A stretch of 64,000 bases of DNA from Microplitis mediator (lineage: Eukaryota > Arthropoda > Insecta > Hymenoptera > Braconidae), in assembly GCF_029852145.1 (NCBI RefSeq), contig NC_079975.1:23627364-23691363 (forward strand). The letters are read 5' to 3'. The notes beneath the pieces are model-generated. The model ran no database searches. It was not told where the DNA came from and was given only the letters and a program-made list of their open reading frames with translations. Of the stretch, positions 24,860 to 35,342 are shown in pieces. The translations under genes and the position numbers were made by a program. The first letter of the stretch is position 1. Every line of letters starts with the position of its first letter.

Positions 24860-27175
24860 ATCAATTATTATATATTGAATATATACATAATATTACTTTA
24901 CTTTTTGCTTGGATCTACAGTAATTAATATATTTAAATTCATTTAATTTTAGTATGGAGATAATTATCTTCTTATTGAAAGTTTTTAAAAAATTTCTTTA
25001 TTAGGGCGGCCTGAAAAATTGTGAAACCGAAGAAATTTTAGTGTCGATAAAAAAAATTTTTTTAAGTAAAATGTGAGTTGACTCACAATCTAACTGCGTA
25101 TTAATTGTTGGTTATAAATTAATTTTATTAAACCTGTTAGTTATCACGATTATGTAAAATCAATAGTTGAAATATAGGGGCGAGTGGGTCACGACTGGAT
25201 AACCAAGCGAGTTATTAATTCTCGTGGATTTTTAGCAAATATAATTTAATTCAATTTATTTAGAATAAATCTGTCAGTATTTTACTATAAATTTAATAAA
25301 AAAATTTATCGATATTTTAAAATAACAAAAATTATTTTTCCGCGCATGATAAAAAATTTTTTAAATTTTTTCGCTCGTGTTTACAAAATTTTGACGGTTT
25401 CCCATCTTGCCCCGCTGGGTTTAAGAAAAATTTTGATTAACGGGTATTAAATTTTTTAAAAAGAAATTTTTTCAATGAAAATGAAAATTTTTTTCGGATT
25501 TTTCGAGTCAAACTTTCGGTGAAAACGAAAACCGACTGATTTTATGATTTTTTTAACGGATACACTAAAAAATTAAAAGCGGTATTTTGATAGCCCACTT
25601 CACCTCGTTTTCTCTTCATCATAAATTTGAAATTTATTATTTTTAATTTTTTCCGGGTTTTATAAAATATGCATCAATAAATTAAAGACAATTAAAGTCT
25701 GATTAATATCATAATAAAAAAAAAATTTCTAATAAATTAATAATACATAAAGTATAATCATAGATGTTATAATTTTAATTACGTGAAAAAATTAATAGAG
25801 GAAAAGTATTATCCAATAAATTTAATTATAAGTCAGTGAAAAGAAAATTTCTATTAAAAAATTTTTCACTCTTATCCATTTTAAATTTTTTTAAATTTCA
25901 TTATTTTTGAATTTTAATTAAAATTAATTTTTTTTTTTATTAACTAAATTATTATAAAAAAAATTCATAATTCAAATTTATTACAAAAATAAATTAATTA
26001 CTACGATCCAGTTAACAAACAATTAAAAATTTTCGGTTTTTTTTTTCACCAAATGAATTACAAAAATAAAAAAAAATAAAAATATGCACATGTAGAAAAT
26101 TTCAAAAGCTACAGGTGCAATTTTTTCAAATATTTTTTTTTTCAATTTACTGTTTTAAAAAAAAATTCAAAAATTATTAGACGTCAGCTAACTTCAGTTT
26201 CATTAATTACTAAAAATTATTCGGTGGAAAAAATTTCTTTAATTAATTAATTTAGAAAAAAAAAAAACTCACCATTTATATCAAAGTGTTGATTTTGTGG
26301 TGGCGATATGGCATCATTGGTTACTAAAAAAGTTACTATTAAAAGTATTGAATAGTTTCTGAAAAAAAAGTATACAAAAATTATTTTTAAAATTAATATA
26401 ATAAAAAAAAATAATTAACAATTAATTATAAATATATTATTGTATACTTTCTCTACAAGTACTGCTTAAAAAGAAAAGATATCAATAATAGATACGGTCT
26501 GAAAATAAAAACCTACAGACTATACGATTAAATGAATCGTAAGTATAAAAAACTAGCGGGTCTTTGAAATAAATATAAAAACAATAAATATAACATATAT
26601 ACAATTAATGCCCTGGAGGCTTAGTACTATATTAATATGGTACACCGATAGGCCAGGGACAGGGACACTCTCTTTTGATGACGTGCGGCATAAGTTGCGC
26701 TCTCTCTTTTATTTATTATTTTTATCCGTATTTAAAATATCATTTTTGTTCCCTTGTATATTTAAATTAAATTTAAATTTATAAATTCTTTATACGTGAT
26801 ATTAAAATATTTAAACGGCCTACTCACTAAAATATAAAACATAAATTAGGTATCCAATAACCGAGACAAGTTATTTTATTATTTTCAAAATTTTAATGTT
26901 AATTATTAAAATTGGATGTCAGTGGGTCAAACTTAAGAAAAGTGAAGAGAAATCGTTTTGTTTTATTTTATTTTTCACTTTTGTTCACTGGACCCTAATC
27001 ATATGTTATGTTATTACAAGAACATTAACACTTGTATATTAATTTATATAACAAATATGATTTCAAATATTTTAAATGTCAGAAGAAGTTCACAATAATT
27101 TGACATCCGGAAGAAATAGTTTTCTTGTAACACTCAAGCTCCGCTTCTTTACTCTTTAGTGAAAGTGCTTTCACG

Positions 27176-27210
<35 letters not shown>

Positions 27211-28513
27211 TTCACTGTTACTTTACGCGAACAAATTATTAATTTAATTAAACACTCAAGTATTCAAGGACGTATTTACAACCCGATAAATCCAATCACT
27301 AAAATAATTTATTTTTATCCCGCGCATTTTTGAATTTTAAACTTTTGAATTTAAAACAATGAGAGAACATAATGGATTGCAAGTTAATAATTAGTCGTTA
27401 TGGTCAAGAAACGTAAGAATAATGAGATTGCGATGTGGTTCTCCTTGACTCAAAACCTTCCCCTGATATTAAGCGTAACTATTATGCTCACTCATCTCAA
27501 TTACGATGATGAGATCTATAAAATCAATCAAAGTGTATTATAAGATGCTTTAATTTATAATATTTAAATAAAGTATCGATAATTTAACTTGTCGGTTACA
27601 TAAAGTAAGCAATAAATAAATAAAATAGGATACGAAAAACGTTTAGCGGATTGTGTCATGTATTACGAAACACATAAAGGGTCACACATACTCACTAAAT
27701 ACCGCGAAAATATGACAGATAAATTTTAAAAATTATATCATCCGTAATAAATAATATTGTAAAAATTATGTTAGCACTAAAAATATGTAGAAAAAAAAAA
27801 ACTGATTTTTAAAATTCACCGTAAGAACATGGTCCCTCGTGTTACCCTCGTGGTACAGCTCATATATATATGTATAGTTAAATTTTTTTTCACTGGTGAA
27901 ATTTGAAAATTTCTTCTTCAAAATAACATATGAAGATGTAACTTTTTACAGACTGAATAAAGTAAATAAACCATGGAGACTTTTGATGGTTTCCTGGTCC
28001 GGTGATTGCTGCCCAACAAACTGAACTCGCAAAACGAGCTTCGGTGATAGAAACTCAGCCAGAAGTTGTATGTCGAATGGCTTACATATAAAAAGGAGGG
28101 AGTTAAAACTGCCTCTCTCTTTCTTTCCTCTCCTTAACTCTCGTAGTGGACTTTACATCCAAAATTTTTAAAAAAATTTTTATTACATTTTATAATTCGG
28201 TTGCGTTATTTGAGGAATTCCAATTTATCCTCGCTAGTCTTCTTTGTATTCTTCTTTACTGTATTTATCCAGTTCTTCTTGGTCCTGGTTCTTTATTTTA
28301 AAATTACGCGGCAATTTTAAATTATCAACTAAATTCAAATTTCCAATTTCATTTTAATTCATTAGTTAGTATAAAAAATATAATAAAAAAGGAGTTAGTA
28401 AAAAAAAAATAACTTTCCGTATCGTTTGAAGATACAACCGAATCTGAGAGCTGGTGAGTTGGTGAGTACTGTATTTACCTGGTTCCCCAGCTGTACCTTT
28501 CTCGATGTTTCAT
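14986..28513 (-). CDS. Secreted two-domain animal heme peroxidase, complete, 6 exons, 1433 residues
   Basis: Minus-strand exons 28479-28513, 26273-26358, 22685-22772, 22150-22319, 15305-19002 and 14986-15210 join in phase from ATG to TAA. Residues 14-23 (YSILLIVTFL) give a signal peptide or anchor. Domain 1 covers about 75-575 and domain 2 about 752-1330, both An_peroxidase (myeloperoxidase/peroxinectin) folds. Domain 2 keeps the distal site (FVDHD, His838), catalytic Arg in VREHNR (Arg996) and proximal His in YRIGH (His1084). Domain 1 has none of them: LRD, INEHNR and VLP occupy those places. Between them is a KRRKR|Q furin-type site (after Arg701) and a charged linker. The tail has a Cys-rich CTSCICTDEG stretch like a VWC domain, then a Ser-rich end. 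Members use H2O2 in matrix, cuticle, chorion or immune oxidation; the exact insect orthologue is not certain. Confidence 0.92.
19003..20746 (-). other. Peroxidase intron 5, left portion
   Basis: No gene seen. 19700-20000 holds monotonous CAAGAAATTTTTT/AAAAATTTC words, apparently an old word-type repeat. 20400-20640 has slightly higher GC but no conserved coding signal. Confidence 0.4.
20747..22090. mobile_element. Element with TACACGGAA ends (family H), copy 1, carrying a nested insert
   Basis: Left end TACACGGAACAAAATGATGC and right end TTTTTTCCGTGTA are inverted. The second copy, opposite orientation, is 47142-47985 (about 844 bp). Relative to it, this copy has extra DNA at about 21080-21570. 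The interior is AT-rich with AGTATACTAATTTT words and no coding frame. Confidence 0.75.
21080..21570. mobile_element. Roughly 490-bp insert nested in family H
   Basis: Absent from the paralogous copy, whose sequence runs uninterrupted across the equivalent point (near 47655 on the other strand). TAATT occurs at both junctions and may be the target duplication. The insert is less AT-rich, with ACACCGGCACAC near its left end and GTTTAGGCCGTCCAGCC inside. Type unknown. Confidence 0.55.
22812..23205. mobile_element. AATCGG-word element in peroxidase intron 3
   Basis: Begins CCTGATTGAAAACTCCGATT and ends AATCGGAGTCTTTAATCAGGG, so the ends resemble the AATTC family (CCCTGATTAAA). The interior is nearly all AATCGGATT, GATTGAATC and GGAAAATT words. 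AT precedes it at 22810-22811 and follows at 23206-23207. Confidence 0.7.
23251..23598. mobile_element. CGGAGTGA-word element, copy 1
   Basis: Begins CACTGTAAAAAATTTGCGGA and ends CCCGATTTTTTACAATG. The interior alternates GGAGTGAA, ACTCCGAATTCACTCCG and GGATTTAAATAAAATCC words. Minus-strand open frame at 23196-23558 is only the translation of these words. Confidence 0.65.
23770..24160. mobile_element. CGGAGTGA-word element, copy 2
   Basis: Same vocabulary as 23251-23598 (ACTCCGGAACTTCGAGTGAC near the left, GAATTCACTTCCGATTTTTC at the right, ending in ACAGTAG). The left boundary is unclear because of a CCGAAAAAGTC hairpin at 23660-23770. Confidence 0.5.
26005..26203. repeat. Family-C MITE in peroxidase intron 2
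   Basis: GATCCAGTTAACAAACAATT at the left; TTAGACGTCAGCTAACTTC at the right; ATATGCACATGTAGAAAATT inside, as in all family-C copies. It sits about 70 bp from exon 2 (26273-26358). Confidence 0.65.
26359..28478 (-). other. Peroxidase intron 1
   Basis: No gene seen. It contains a poly-T run at about 27179-27202. A pyrimidine-rich stretch lies at about 28105-28140. Confidence 0.35.
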
Positions 28514-30014
28514 TACGAACTCCCTTCTCCCGCGATATCTTCTCAACTTATTTTAAATTTTATTATTTTTAAAAAGTATTTTCTTCTCATTATTGGTTAA
28601 TAATATTCATATTTTACATCATTCTCATACGTTAATTAATATTATTAACTTTTTTTTTATTCTTTACTTACATACATTATTTAGTACAATAGAATTTCTT
28701 CCAATTAATAAAAAAAAAAACTATTTATCATAAAAATACATAATAGCTGTAAAATGTTAAATAAAAAATTAAAGTACATATATATACATATATATACCGG
28801 TGTAGGCTCATCGACGAAGAGGAAAAGAAGTCATGGGACTTAAAGTCACGAGGATTTTAGTCACGGGACTCAGTGAAAGTGTCGAAGAGAGATAGAGGAA
28901 GGTCGCGTCCCTCTTTGAACGAATGAGCTAAGAGTCTGTTTCTACTTATTTTATTTGTACTAAATTTTATTATATACATACCTATATATATATATACTTT
29001 CCTTACTTTGTTCTTAACAATTTAAATACCTGTAAGAATAATTAGTTTCGATTATGCAAATTTATAAACTTATTATTAATAACAACGTTGGGTTTTTTCG
29101 GATAATAATAAAAACAATAATAATAAAATTATTGAAATACAATTACATACTCGATGCCGTAATATATGCAGATGATGACTTGATATTACAATGAGAGCTT
29201 ACTGTATCTTTTGTTCTTTAAAAGGGTAGATTATTATTGTTATTATTAAGAATTAATGGTAATTTATTCATTGTATGTTGATGTACGAGAGTAGGCCAGC
29301 TGAGAGGAAGAGGCAAAGACGGAGGCTGAAATGAGACCCGGACCTTTTCGTAAACTTAAGATGTTTCTAGTTTTTTTTTTTTTTTTTTAAACTTTTTAGA
29401 GCTATCAAATTTATTGTGAAACAGCCACGGATATTCACAAAAACAAGTCATAAATATCTGATAAATACTTTTGAATTAAAATCCTTGAGTAGTTTTACGC
29501 CGAATTTGGATGTGTTCTTGGAATGTTAGAATTTTTATTTAATTCGCGTGACAAATAATACGTCAATGACAAAATCTTCTAATAGAAAAATGTATGTAGA
29601 TGTATATACATATGTCATGGATAAAAACATTTATCAAGTGTTGTCAAGATTACCCGGATCTTTACTATTATCTTCTATTGTCTATATTTGTGTATCCTGC
29701 GAGTATTAAATTTTTGCGCAACTTTTTGTATTTTTTTAATTTATTGATTACTCGGTTATTATTTCCGTTACTTTATTATTTTTAATATATCTTTAGTTTT
29801 TATTTATGCCCTATTTTTTGTAATAATAATAATAATGATAATAATAATTTGAGTTTATTTACCCTGATTAAAAATATTGGTTGAAAAGAACTGAAAAGCG
29901 GTCACTCTATGCAAACTGTATTTCTATATATACGAAGAAAAAAATTGAAATCAATTGAAATTATTGAAAAGAATTCGAATTTCATCACTTTTAATTCTTT
30001 TAAATCAATATTTT
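28514..30014. other. Intergenic, upstream of the peroxidase
   Basis: No gene seen. The block 28797-28945 is clearly less AT-rich and non-repetitive, and lies just upstream (minus strand) of the peroxidase ATG, so it may be its 5' untranslated region or promoter. 29281-29345 is a second such block. An open frame at 29600-29785 is AT-driven. Confidence 0.35.
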
Positions 30015-30452
30015 TAAACAGGGTAAAGATACATCCGATCCGATACCAAAAAAATTAATTAATTGTTGATTTTTTACTGATTCCATATACGAGGATCTTC
30101 AGAAAAAATTTTACAATACATAATATAAAGTGAATTTTTGAAAAATTAATGTTAATTTTTTACATAATTAGTGTTTTTATAATTGTACGAAAGCAATTAG
30201 TTTTAATAAGTTGACTGTCATAAATATTTTACTTAGAATTTTTCATTCGAAAGAAAAAAAATTTTTAATAATTTTTTAAAATCAAATAATATTTTATCCG
30301 AAATTTAAATTTGAATACAATCCAAGGAAAATTAAATGAATTATTTTAAGCATAATAATAATAATAATAATAGTAATAATAATAATAGTAATAATAATAA
30401 TAATAATCTTTGATGATTAATCTACTTAACGATCAGACTTTCTTATATTTTA

Positions 30453-30680
30453 GATTAAAGGAATTGCGGCTTTACTGATCTGTTTAATTGACAGTGTTTT
30501 ATAAAAACTATCCTACGTATGAGTGATAATATGTGGATTAATGCTAAATTGCATTCTTTTGTATGCGCACTGTAATACTGTATATGAATTGAATAGAATC
30601 TAGTAATCAATTAGATTCTAAAATTTCTAAAAAACATTTTGTCAATTAAACAGATCAGTAAAGCCGTGGTTCCTTTAATC
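30453..30680. mobile_element. 228-bp hairpin MITE
   Basis: GATTAAAGGAATTGCGGCTT and its near reverse complement AAGCCGTGGTTCCTTTAATC bound the element; the match extends inward through TACTGATCTGTTTAATTGAC. No coding capacity. Confidence 0.7.
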
Positions 30681-30824
30681 ACATAATTAATAATAATACT
30701 AGTGATATTAATAATAATAACAATTTGAGTTTAATCAGAGGTACATCTGATCTATATCGATAAAAATTAATTTATTAATAATATTTTAGTGATTCCATGG
30801 TCGATCATCTTTACACCAGCTTCT

Positions 30825-31403
30825 ACAATATTACGGTAAAATACGGCAAATTCCGGTAATTTACTGCGATTCGTGGCATTTTACCATAATTTACAGTATT
30901 CGGACGAATGGTGGTAAAAATATGGCAGTTTACGGCAAATTACGGTATTTTACGGTAAAATACCGCAAATTTGCAGTAAAATACCGCAATTACCGTAACA
31001 TCCCACAGGATTGTAGCGAATTTACGGTGGGATAACCGTATTTTTACCGCAAAATACCGCGAAATATCGTAACTTACTGCAAAATACGGCATTTTACTGT
31101 AAAATACCGTAGTTGACCGTAATTCTTCCGAATATCATACATTACGGTAATTACCGTAATCTACAGCAAACATATGGTAATTTACCGTAATTTGCGGAAG
31201 TTTACCGCATTTTGCCGCAATCTACGGTAACAAATACCGTAAATTGCGGTAAAAACACAGTAATTTGCTATCAATTACGATGAAATGCCGTAGTTAGTCG
31301 TAAATTGCCGTATTTTTGCCGTAAATTACGATAATTCTGCTGGATGCCGTAAATTAGGGTAATTAGGGTAAGTTACGGTAATTTACCCTATTCGGATCCG
31401 CTA
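30825..31403. mobile_element. TTACGGTAA-word element, copy 1
   Basis: Almost wholly composed of TTACGGTAA, TTACCGTAA, AATTACGG and TTTTACCGC words in both orientations, ending ATTCGGATCCGCTAAGGG. The same vocabulary and the same GGATCCGCTAGG end fill intron 4 of CLUAP1 (40985-41960). Confidence 0.7.
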
Positions 31404-31545
31404 AGGGAGTTATAAACATTCTACTTGTAGTATTTCATTCGAAATAAAAAAAAAAAATTTATTTAAATCAAAAAATAATTTATTCAAAATTTAAATTTAA
31501 ATACAATCTATGAAAAATTAAATTAATTATTTTAAACATCATAAT

Positions 31546-32202
31546 AATAATAGGAACATTTATTATACTTATAAATATTTTTTTAATAGCATGTTTTTTT
31601 TCCATAAAAATATTTTGGATATTTAAAAATTAAATGAATCCGGTTCTGAGAGTAAATATTATTCTCAGAAATAAAAATCTCATCAGTTATAATCTTTAAA
31701 TACTAAACAATCTGTTGAAAGCGGATGTAGATATTTTTTTTTCCTTCTTTTACTCGTAAAATTTTTTTTTTTTTATTTATTATTAACTTAATTGTTACTT
31801 GTATATATAAATTACTTTTATCATGTGAAAAATTATTTTACGTGCCATTAAAATTTTTTTTATTACCTTAATTTATTACATCACTCAATTAAATATTGAT
31901 CGAGTGTTTTTTTAATTTAAACAATATATATATATATATACATATATTTATATATGTTTGTAAAAAATATTTGTATTGCATAATAATTATCAGCAGTAGT
32001 AAATAAAGTTATTTAATATTTTAATTTTTAAATTTTGCCGCAATTTTAGTGGCGCTGGCTAACGGGTTTATTAAAAATTTTCTGATACAAGAAAAACAAG
32101 TGATAGTTTTTAGGTTATTTAATAATTGAAACACTACTCATTTCATTGTTTGTTTTTAATTGATAAGTATTACCTGGTATTTATTAATTAAAAATTTAAA
32201 TA
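31546..32202 (+). other. Upstream region of the ICT1 gene
   Basis: No gene seen. Includes a short (TA)n run at about 31923-31940. The promoter of the release-factor gene at 32203 should lie here. Confidence 0.35.
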
Positions 32203-34471
32203 ATGAATGCAATCAGTTTAAAAATTTCTCAACTACTGAGTAACAAAATTTTAAACATAAATCCTGTAGCTGCTATGGGAATAATTCGTAATTGTTCATT
32301 TAAAAATATTTATTCTCAAGAAAATTTATATCCTAATAGTAAAAGTCAACTTTTTACTCCTACTTTTGTAAGTAATTTTTTTTATGAGTGTCAATGTAAC
32401 AGACATGAGACAATTTATTAATTTTAAATAAATAAGTAAAAAAATCAAGTGAATTTTAAAAATACGCGTTCTGATTGTTCATTTATCTACGCATTTTTAA
32501 ATTGATGTTACATTTTATTTATTTATTCAAAAATTTAAAAAATTCCCACTTGTCAGTTACATTCACGCTCATTTTTTTTTTTTTTTTTCATTATTTAATT
32601 TTGGTGAGTGTGAGTGTAGCAAATATGAGTCTATGAATTTTACATAAAATAATTAATTAATTAATTAAAATAATGAAATTTAAAAAAAAGCGCGCAATGA
32701 TTTTTCAATTATCTCCCTGATTAAACAACTGAATTCGATCGAATTAAACAGAATTAAATTTTTAATTCTATTTAATTCAGATAAATTCTGTTAATTCGGT
32801 ACTTAACTTAAAAATGAATTCTGTCTAATTCGGCAAGAAAACCAGAATTTGTCCAAATTAAAACGAATTTAAATAATTCTATTCGGTTTAATTCTGATTA
32901 ATTCGAAAATAATTCTCCAATTTCTGGTTCTGAATCCGAATTAAACTGAATTAAAACAAATTTGAAAGTTTTAAATCGGTTTTATTCTGTTTAATTCAAA
33001 TTCAAATTTTCAATTCAGTTGAATTCTGTTTTGCAGAATTCTACAGAATATAACGGAATTAAAATTTTTAATTCGGTCGAATTCAGTTGTTTAATCAGGG
33101 CTCGATGCAAATTTTTTAATCTTCATTAAAAAAAAACGCATTACCACACTGTAAAAAGTGCGGTGTCAAAAATGGACTCGTTTTAACTCCGCCCGGTGTA
33201 AAAATGAAATTACACCGGTGTAGGAGGAGTAATACACCGGTGTTAAAAATACCAGTGTTAAATCGGAGTAACCGGTGTAAAAGCGGAGTAAAACCGGTGT
33301 AAAAACGGAGTAATACCGGTGTAAATTACGTCCGCTTGGAGTATTAACTTTAAAGATTATAAAACACAAAAAATGTCAGTTCTTTATGAAAATTAATAAA
33401 AAATATGATTTATTAACAAGTATAGTGATCGAGTGAGTAAAAATATTCACAAAGTTAAATATTTTAACACCGGTAAAGAATATCTACACCGGTGGCGGCG
33501 TTGTTTTAACACCGGTTTAGAATATTTACACCGGTGGCGGCGTTATTTCAACATCGGTCTAGAATATTTACACCGGTGGCGGCGTTATTTTAACACCGGT
33601 CTAGAATATTTACACCGATGGCGGCGTTATTTTCACACCGCTTTCGGGGGTAAATTTAACACCGATAATTTTAACACCTACACCGCTTAGACTTACCCCG
33701 GTGATTTTTTACAGTGCATACGTTATGGGAATCATTCCCATAATATATTGTAATTGTTACCACAAATTTCTTTCCATGTACTATTTATTAATTTATTCAA
33801 AAATTAAAAAAATTTCAAATTGTCAGCTATACTTACACTCATTAATTTTGAAATATTTTATACTAATAATTTTTAAGAAATCAAAAATGACAAAATTTTG
33901 AATAATTTGACTATTTATTAATTACATTTTTTTGGTTTTATTTCTAAACAGGTTCCAGATCCAAATGAAAAATTCAGCGGTTATATTCCAGTTGAAAAAT
34001 TAAAAATAACTTACAGTAGAAGCAGTGGTCCAGGTGGACAAAATGTTGACAAATCAAACACTAAAGTTGATCTACGATTTAATGTCAAAGATGCTACGTG
34101 GATATCAGAAGATATAAAAGAAAAATTATTGATAAAGGTTTGATTTTTTATAATTATTAATTAACGATGAATGATTAATTACTAAAAATTTGTCTAATGG
34201 GTTTAAAATTATGCAGGAACACAATAGAATAAATAAAGATGGATATTTGGTGATAAAATCAGATTTAACGCGTTACCAAATTATGAATGTTGCTGATGCT
34301 TTAGAAAAACTCAGAGCAATGATTCGACGTACAATCACTCCTGTAAAAGTTGTTGATCCAGAGTCTGAAGAATTGCAACGTAAACGAAAAATTAAAGCCG
34401 CTCGGGAACGTATTTACGAAAAACGAATGCGATCTCAAATTAAAAAAGATCGCAATGTTAATCTGGATTAA
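32203..34471 (+). CDS. mRpL58: Mitochondrial peptidyl-tRNA hydrolase ICT1 / ribosomal protein mL62, complete, 3 exons
   Basis: Exons 32203-32367, 33952-34137 and 34217-34471 join in phase 0 to a 201-residue protein, the usual size for ICT1. Residues 1-55 (exon 1) are a basic, hydroxylated mitochondrial targeting region. Exon 2 carries the class I release-factor core, SRSSGPGGQNVDKSNTKV, with the catalytic GGQ at about 83-85. Exon 3 has the DLTRYQIMN helix and a Lys/Arg-rich C-terminal tail (QRKRKIKAARERIYEKR), which in the family enters the mRNA channel of stalled ribosomes. The protein is known to be built into the mitoribosomal large subunit and to release peptides from stalled ribosomes without a codon. 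A plausible AATAAA lies near 34522. Intron 1 is packed with three mobile elements. Confidence 0.95.
32383..32575. repeat. Family-E hairpin MITE in ICT1 intron 1
   Basis: TATGAGTGTCAATGTAACAG at the left pairs with CAGTTACATTCACGCTCATT at the right. Family consensus is GAGTGTGAATGTAGCAGACA...; other copies lie near 52060-52430, 57820-58015, 58630-58815 and 58925-59125. It starts only 15 bp after the exon 1 donor site. Confidence 0.65.
32715..33100. mobile_element. AATTC-word element (family F), copy 2
   Basis: 386 bp, CCCTGATTAAACAACTGAAT to AATTCAGTTGTTTAATCAGGG, flanked by CT at 32713-32714 and CT at 33101-33102. Same length as the copy at 34818-35203. Confidence 0.85.
33147..33716. mobile_element. 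ACACCGGTGT-word element with a 42-bp minisatellite
   Basis: Ends CACTGTAAAAAGTG and GATTTTTTACAGTG, flanked by CA on both sides (33145-33146 and 33717-33718). Interior is ACACCGGTGTAAA words, oppositely oriented in the two halves. In the right half a 42-bp unit is repeated four times (33472-33639). Inserted in ICT1 intron 1. Confidence 0.75.
33472..33639 (+). repeat. 42-bp tandem repeat, four units
   Basis: Each unit contains GAATATTTACACCGGTGGCG and GTTATTTTAACACCGGT-like sequence. Because 42 is a multiple of three, one frame reads through as a 14-residue repeat (EYLHRWRRYFNTGL), but there is no sign that this is translated. Confidence 0.8.
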
Positions 34472-34817
34472 TTATAAAATACTTTATTATGTTTAATTTT
34501 AATTTTATGATTATTATAATTAATAAAATTAATCTGTGTAAATAATTTCCATGTGTTTACTGTTAAATTTTTATAATTTTCCGAAATTTTAAGTGAACTC
34601 TGCTGTAATTATTTATTTGATGCCAAGGCATTGGCCGAATGGAAAATATAAATATATATATAGTAATTACATTAAAGTACACGTAAGAGATTTGGTATTT
34701 AATTTATACCGTAATTCTAAATTTAAGAAGAAGAACAAGGAAAAGTTTATACGTGAAATATAAATTTCAAAATATAAATCAGAATATTAATAATATAAAT
34801 AATATAAATTGGCTCAT
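34472..34817 (+). other. ICT1 3' flank
   Basis: AT-rich, no gene. Carries the probable polyadenylation signal of ICT1 near 34522. Confidence 0.4.
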
Positions 34818-35203
34818 CCCTGATTAAACAACTGAATTCGACCGAATTAAAAATTTTAATTCTGTTATATTCAGTTGAATTCTGCAAAACAGAATTCAAC
34901 TGAATTGAAAATTTGAATTTGAATTAAACAGAATAAAACCGATTTAAAAATTTCAAATTCGTTTTAATTCAGTTTAATTTGGATTAAGAACCAGAAATCG
35001 GAGAATTATTTTCGAATTAATCAGAATTAAACCGAATATAATTATTTAAATTCGTTTTAATTTTGACAAATTCTGGTTTTCCTGCCGAATTAGACAGAAT
35101 TCATTTTTAAGTTAGGTACCGAATTAACAGATTTTTTCTGAATTAAATAGAATTAAAAATTTAATTCTGTTTAATTCGATCGAATTCAGTTGTTTAATCA
35201 GGG
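34818..35203. mobile_element. AATTC-word element (family F), copy 3
   Basis: 386 bp, CCCTGATTAAACAACTGAAT to CAGTTGTTTAATCAGGG, flanked by AT at 34816-34817 and AT at 35204-35205. Opposite internal orientation to copy 2, as judged from the AAAACCAGAATTTGTC segment. Confidence 0.85.
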
Positions 35204-35342
35204 ATGTTACATCTCCTTGTATAGCAAACTATTTACAGTAGTTTACATCTAATAAGTTGGTTTGATGGTCTAGGCTCAGATTCTTTATTTGAAGTTCGTA
35301 GTTCGCCTTTTCTTTCTTGATTCAGGAAGTATTTATAGGCAC

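Larger units (their letters stand above)
30015..31545. repeat. Direct duplication interrupted by two inserts
   Basis: 30015-30370 (AAAGATACATCCGATCCGAT ... ATTCATTCGAAAG ... TTTAAGCATAATAATAATA) recurs at about 30735-31545 in the same order. Between and within the two copies lie the hairpin at 30453-30680 and the TTACGG element at 30825-31403. An (AAT)n microsatellite occupies 30354-30412. Confidence 0.55.

Noticed and set aside
29600..29785. 61-codon hydrophobic frame
   Set aside because: AT-rich composition alone gives Phe/Leu/Ile/Tyr codons; no homology, no context.
33433..33690. Open frame encoding a repeated EYLHRWRRYFNT peptide
   Set aside because: It is the read-through of a 42-bp tandem repeat inside a non-coding mobile element; no start context, splice signal or homology supports translation.
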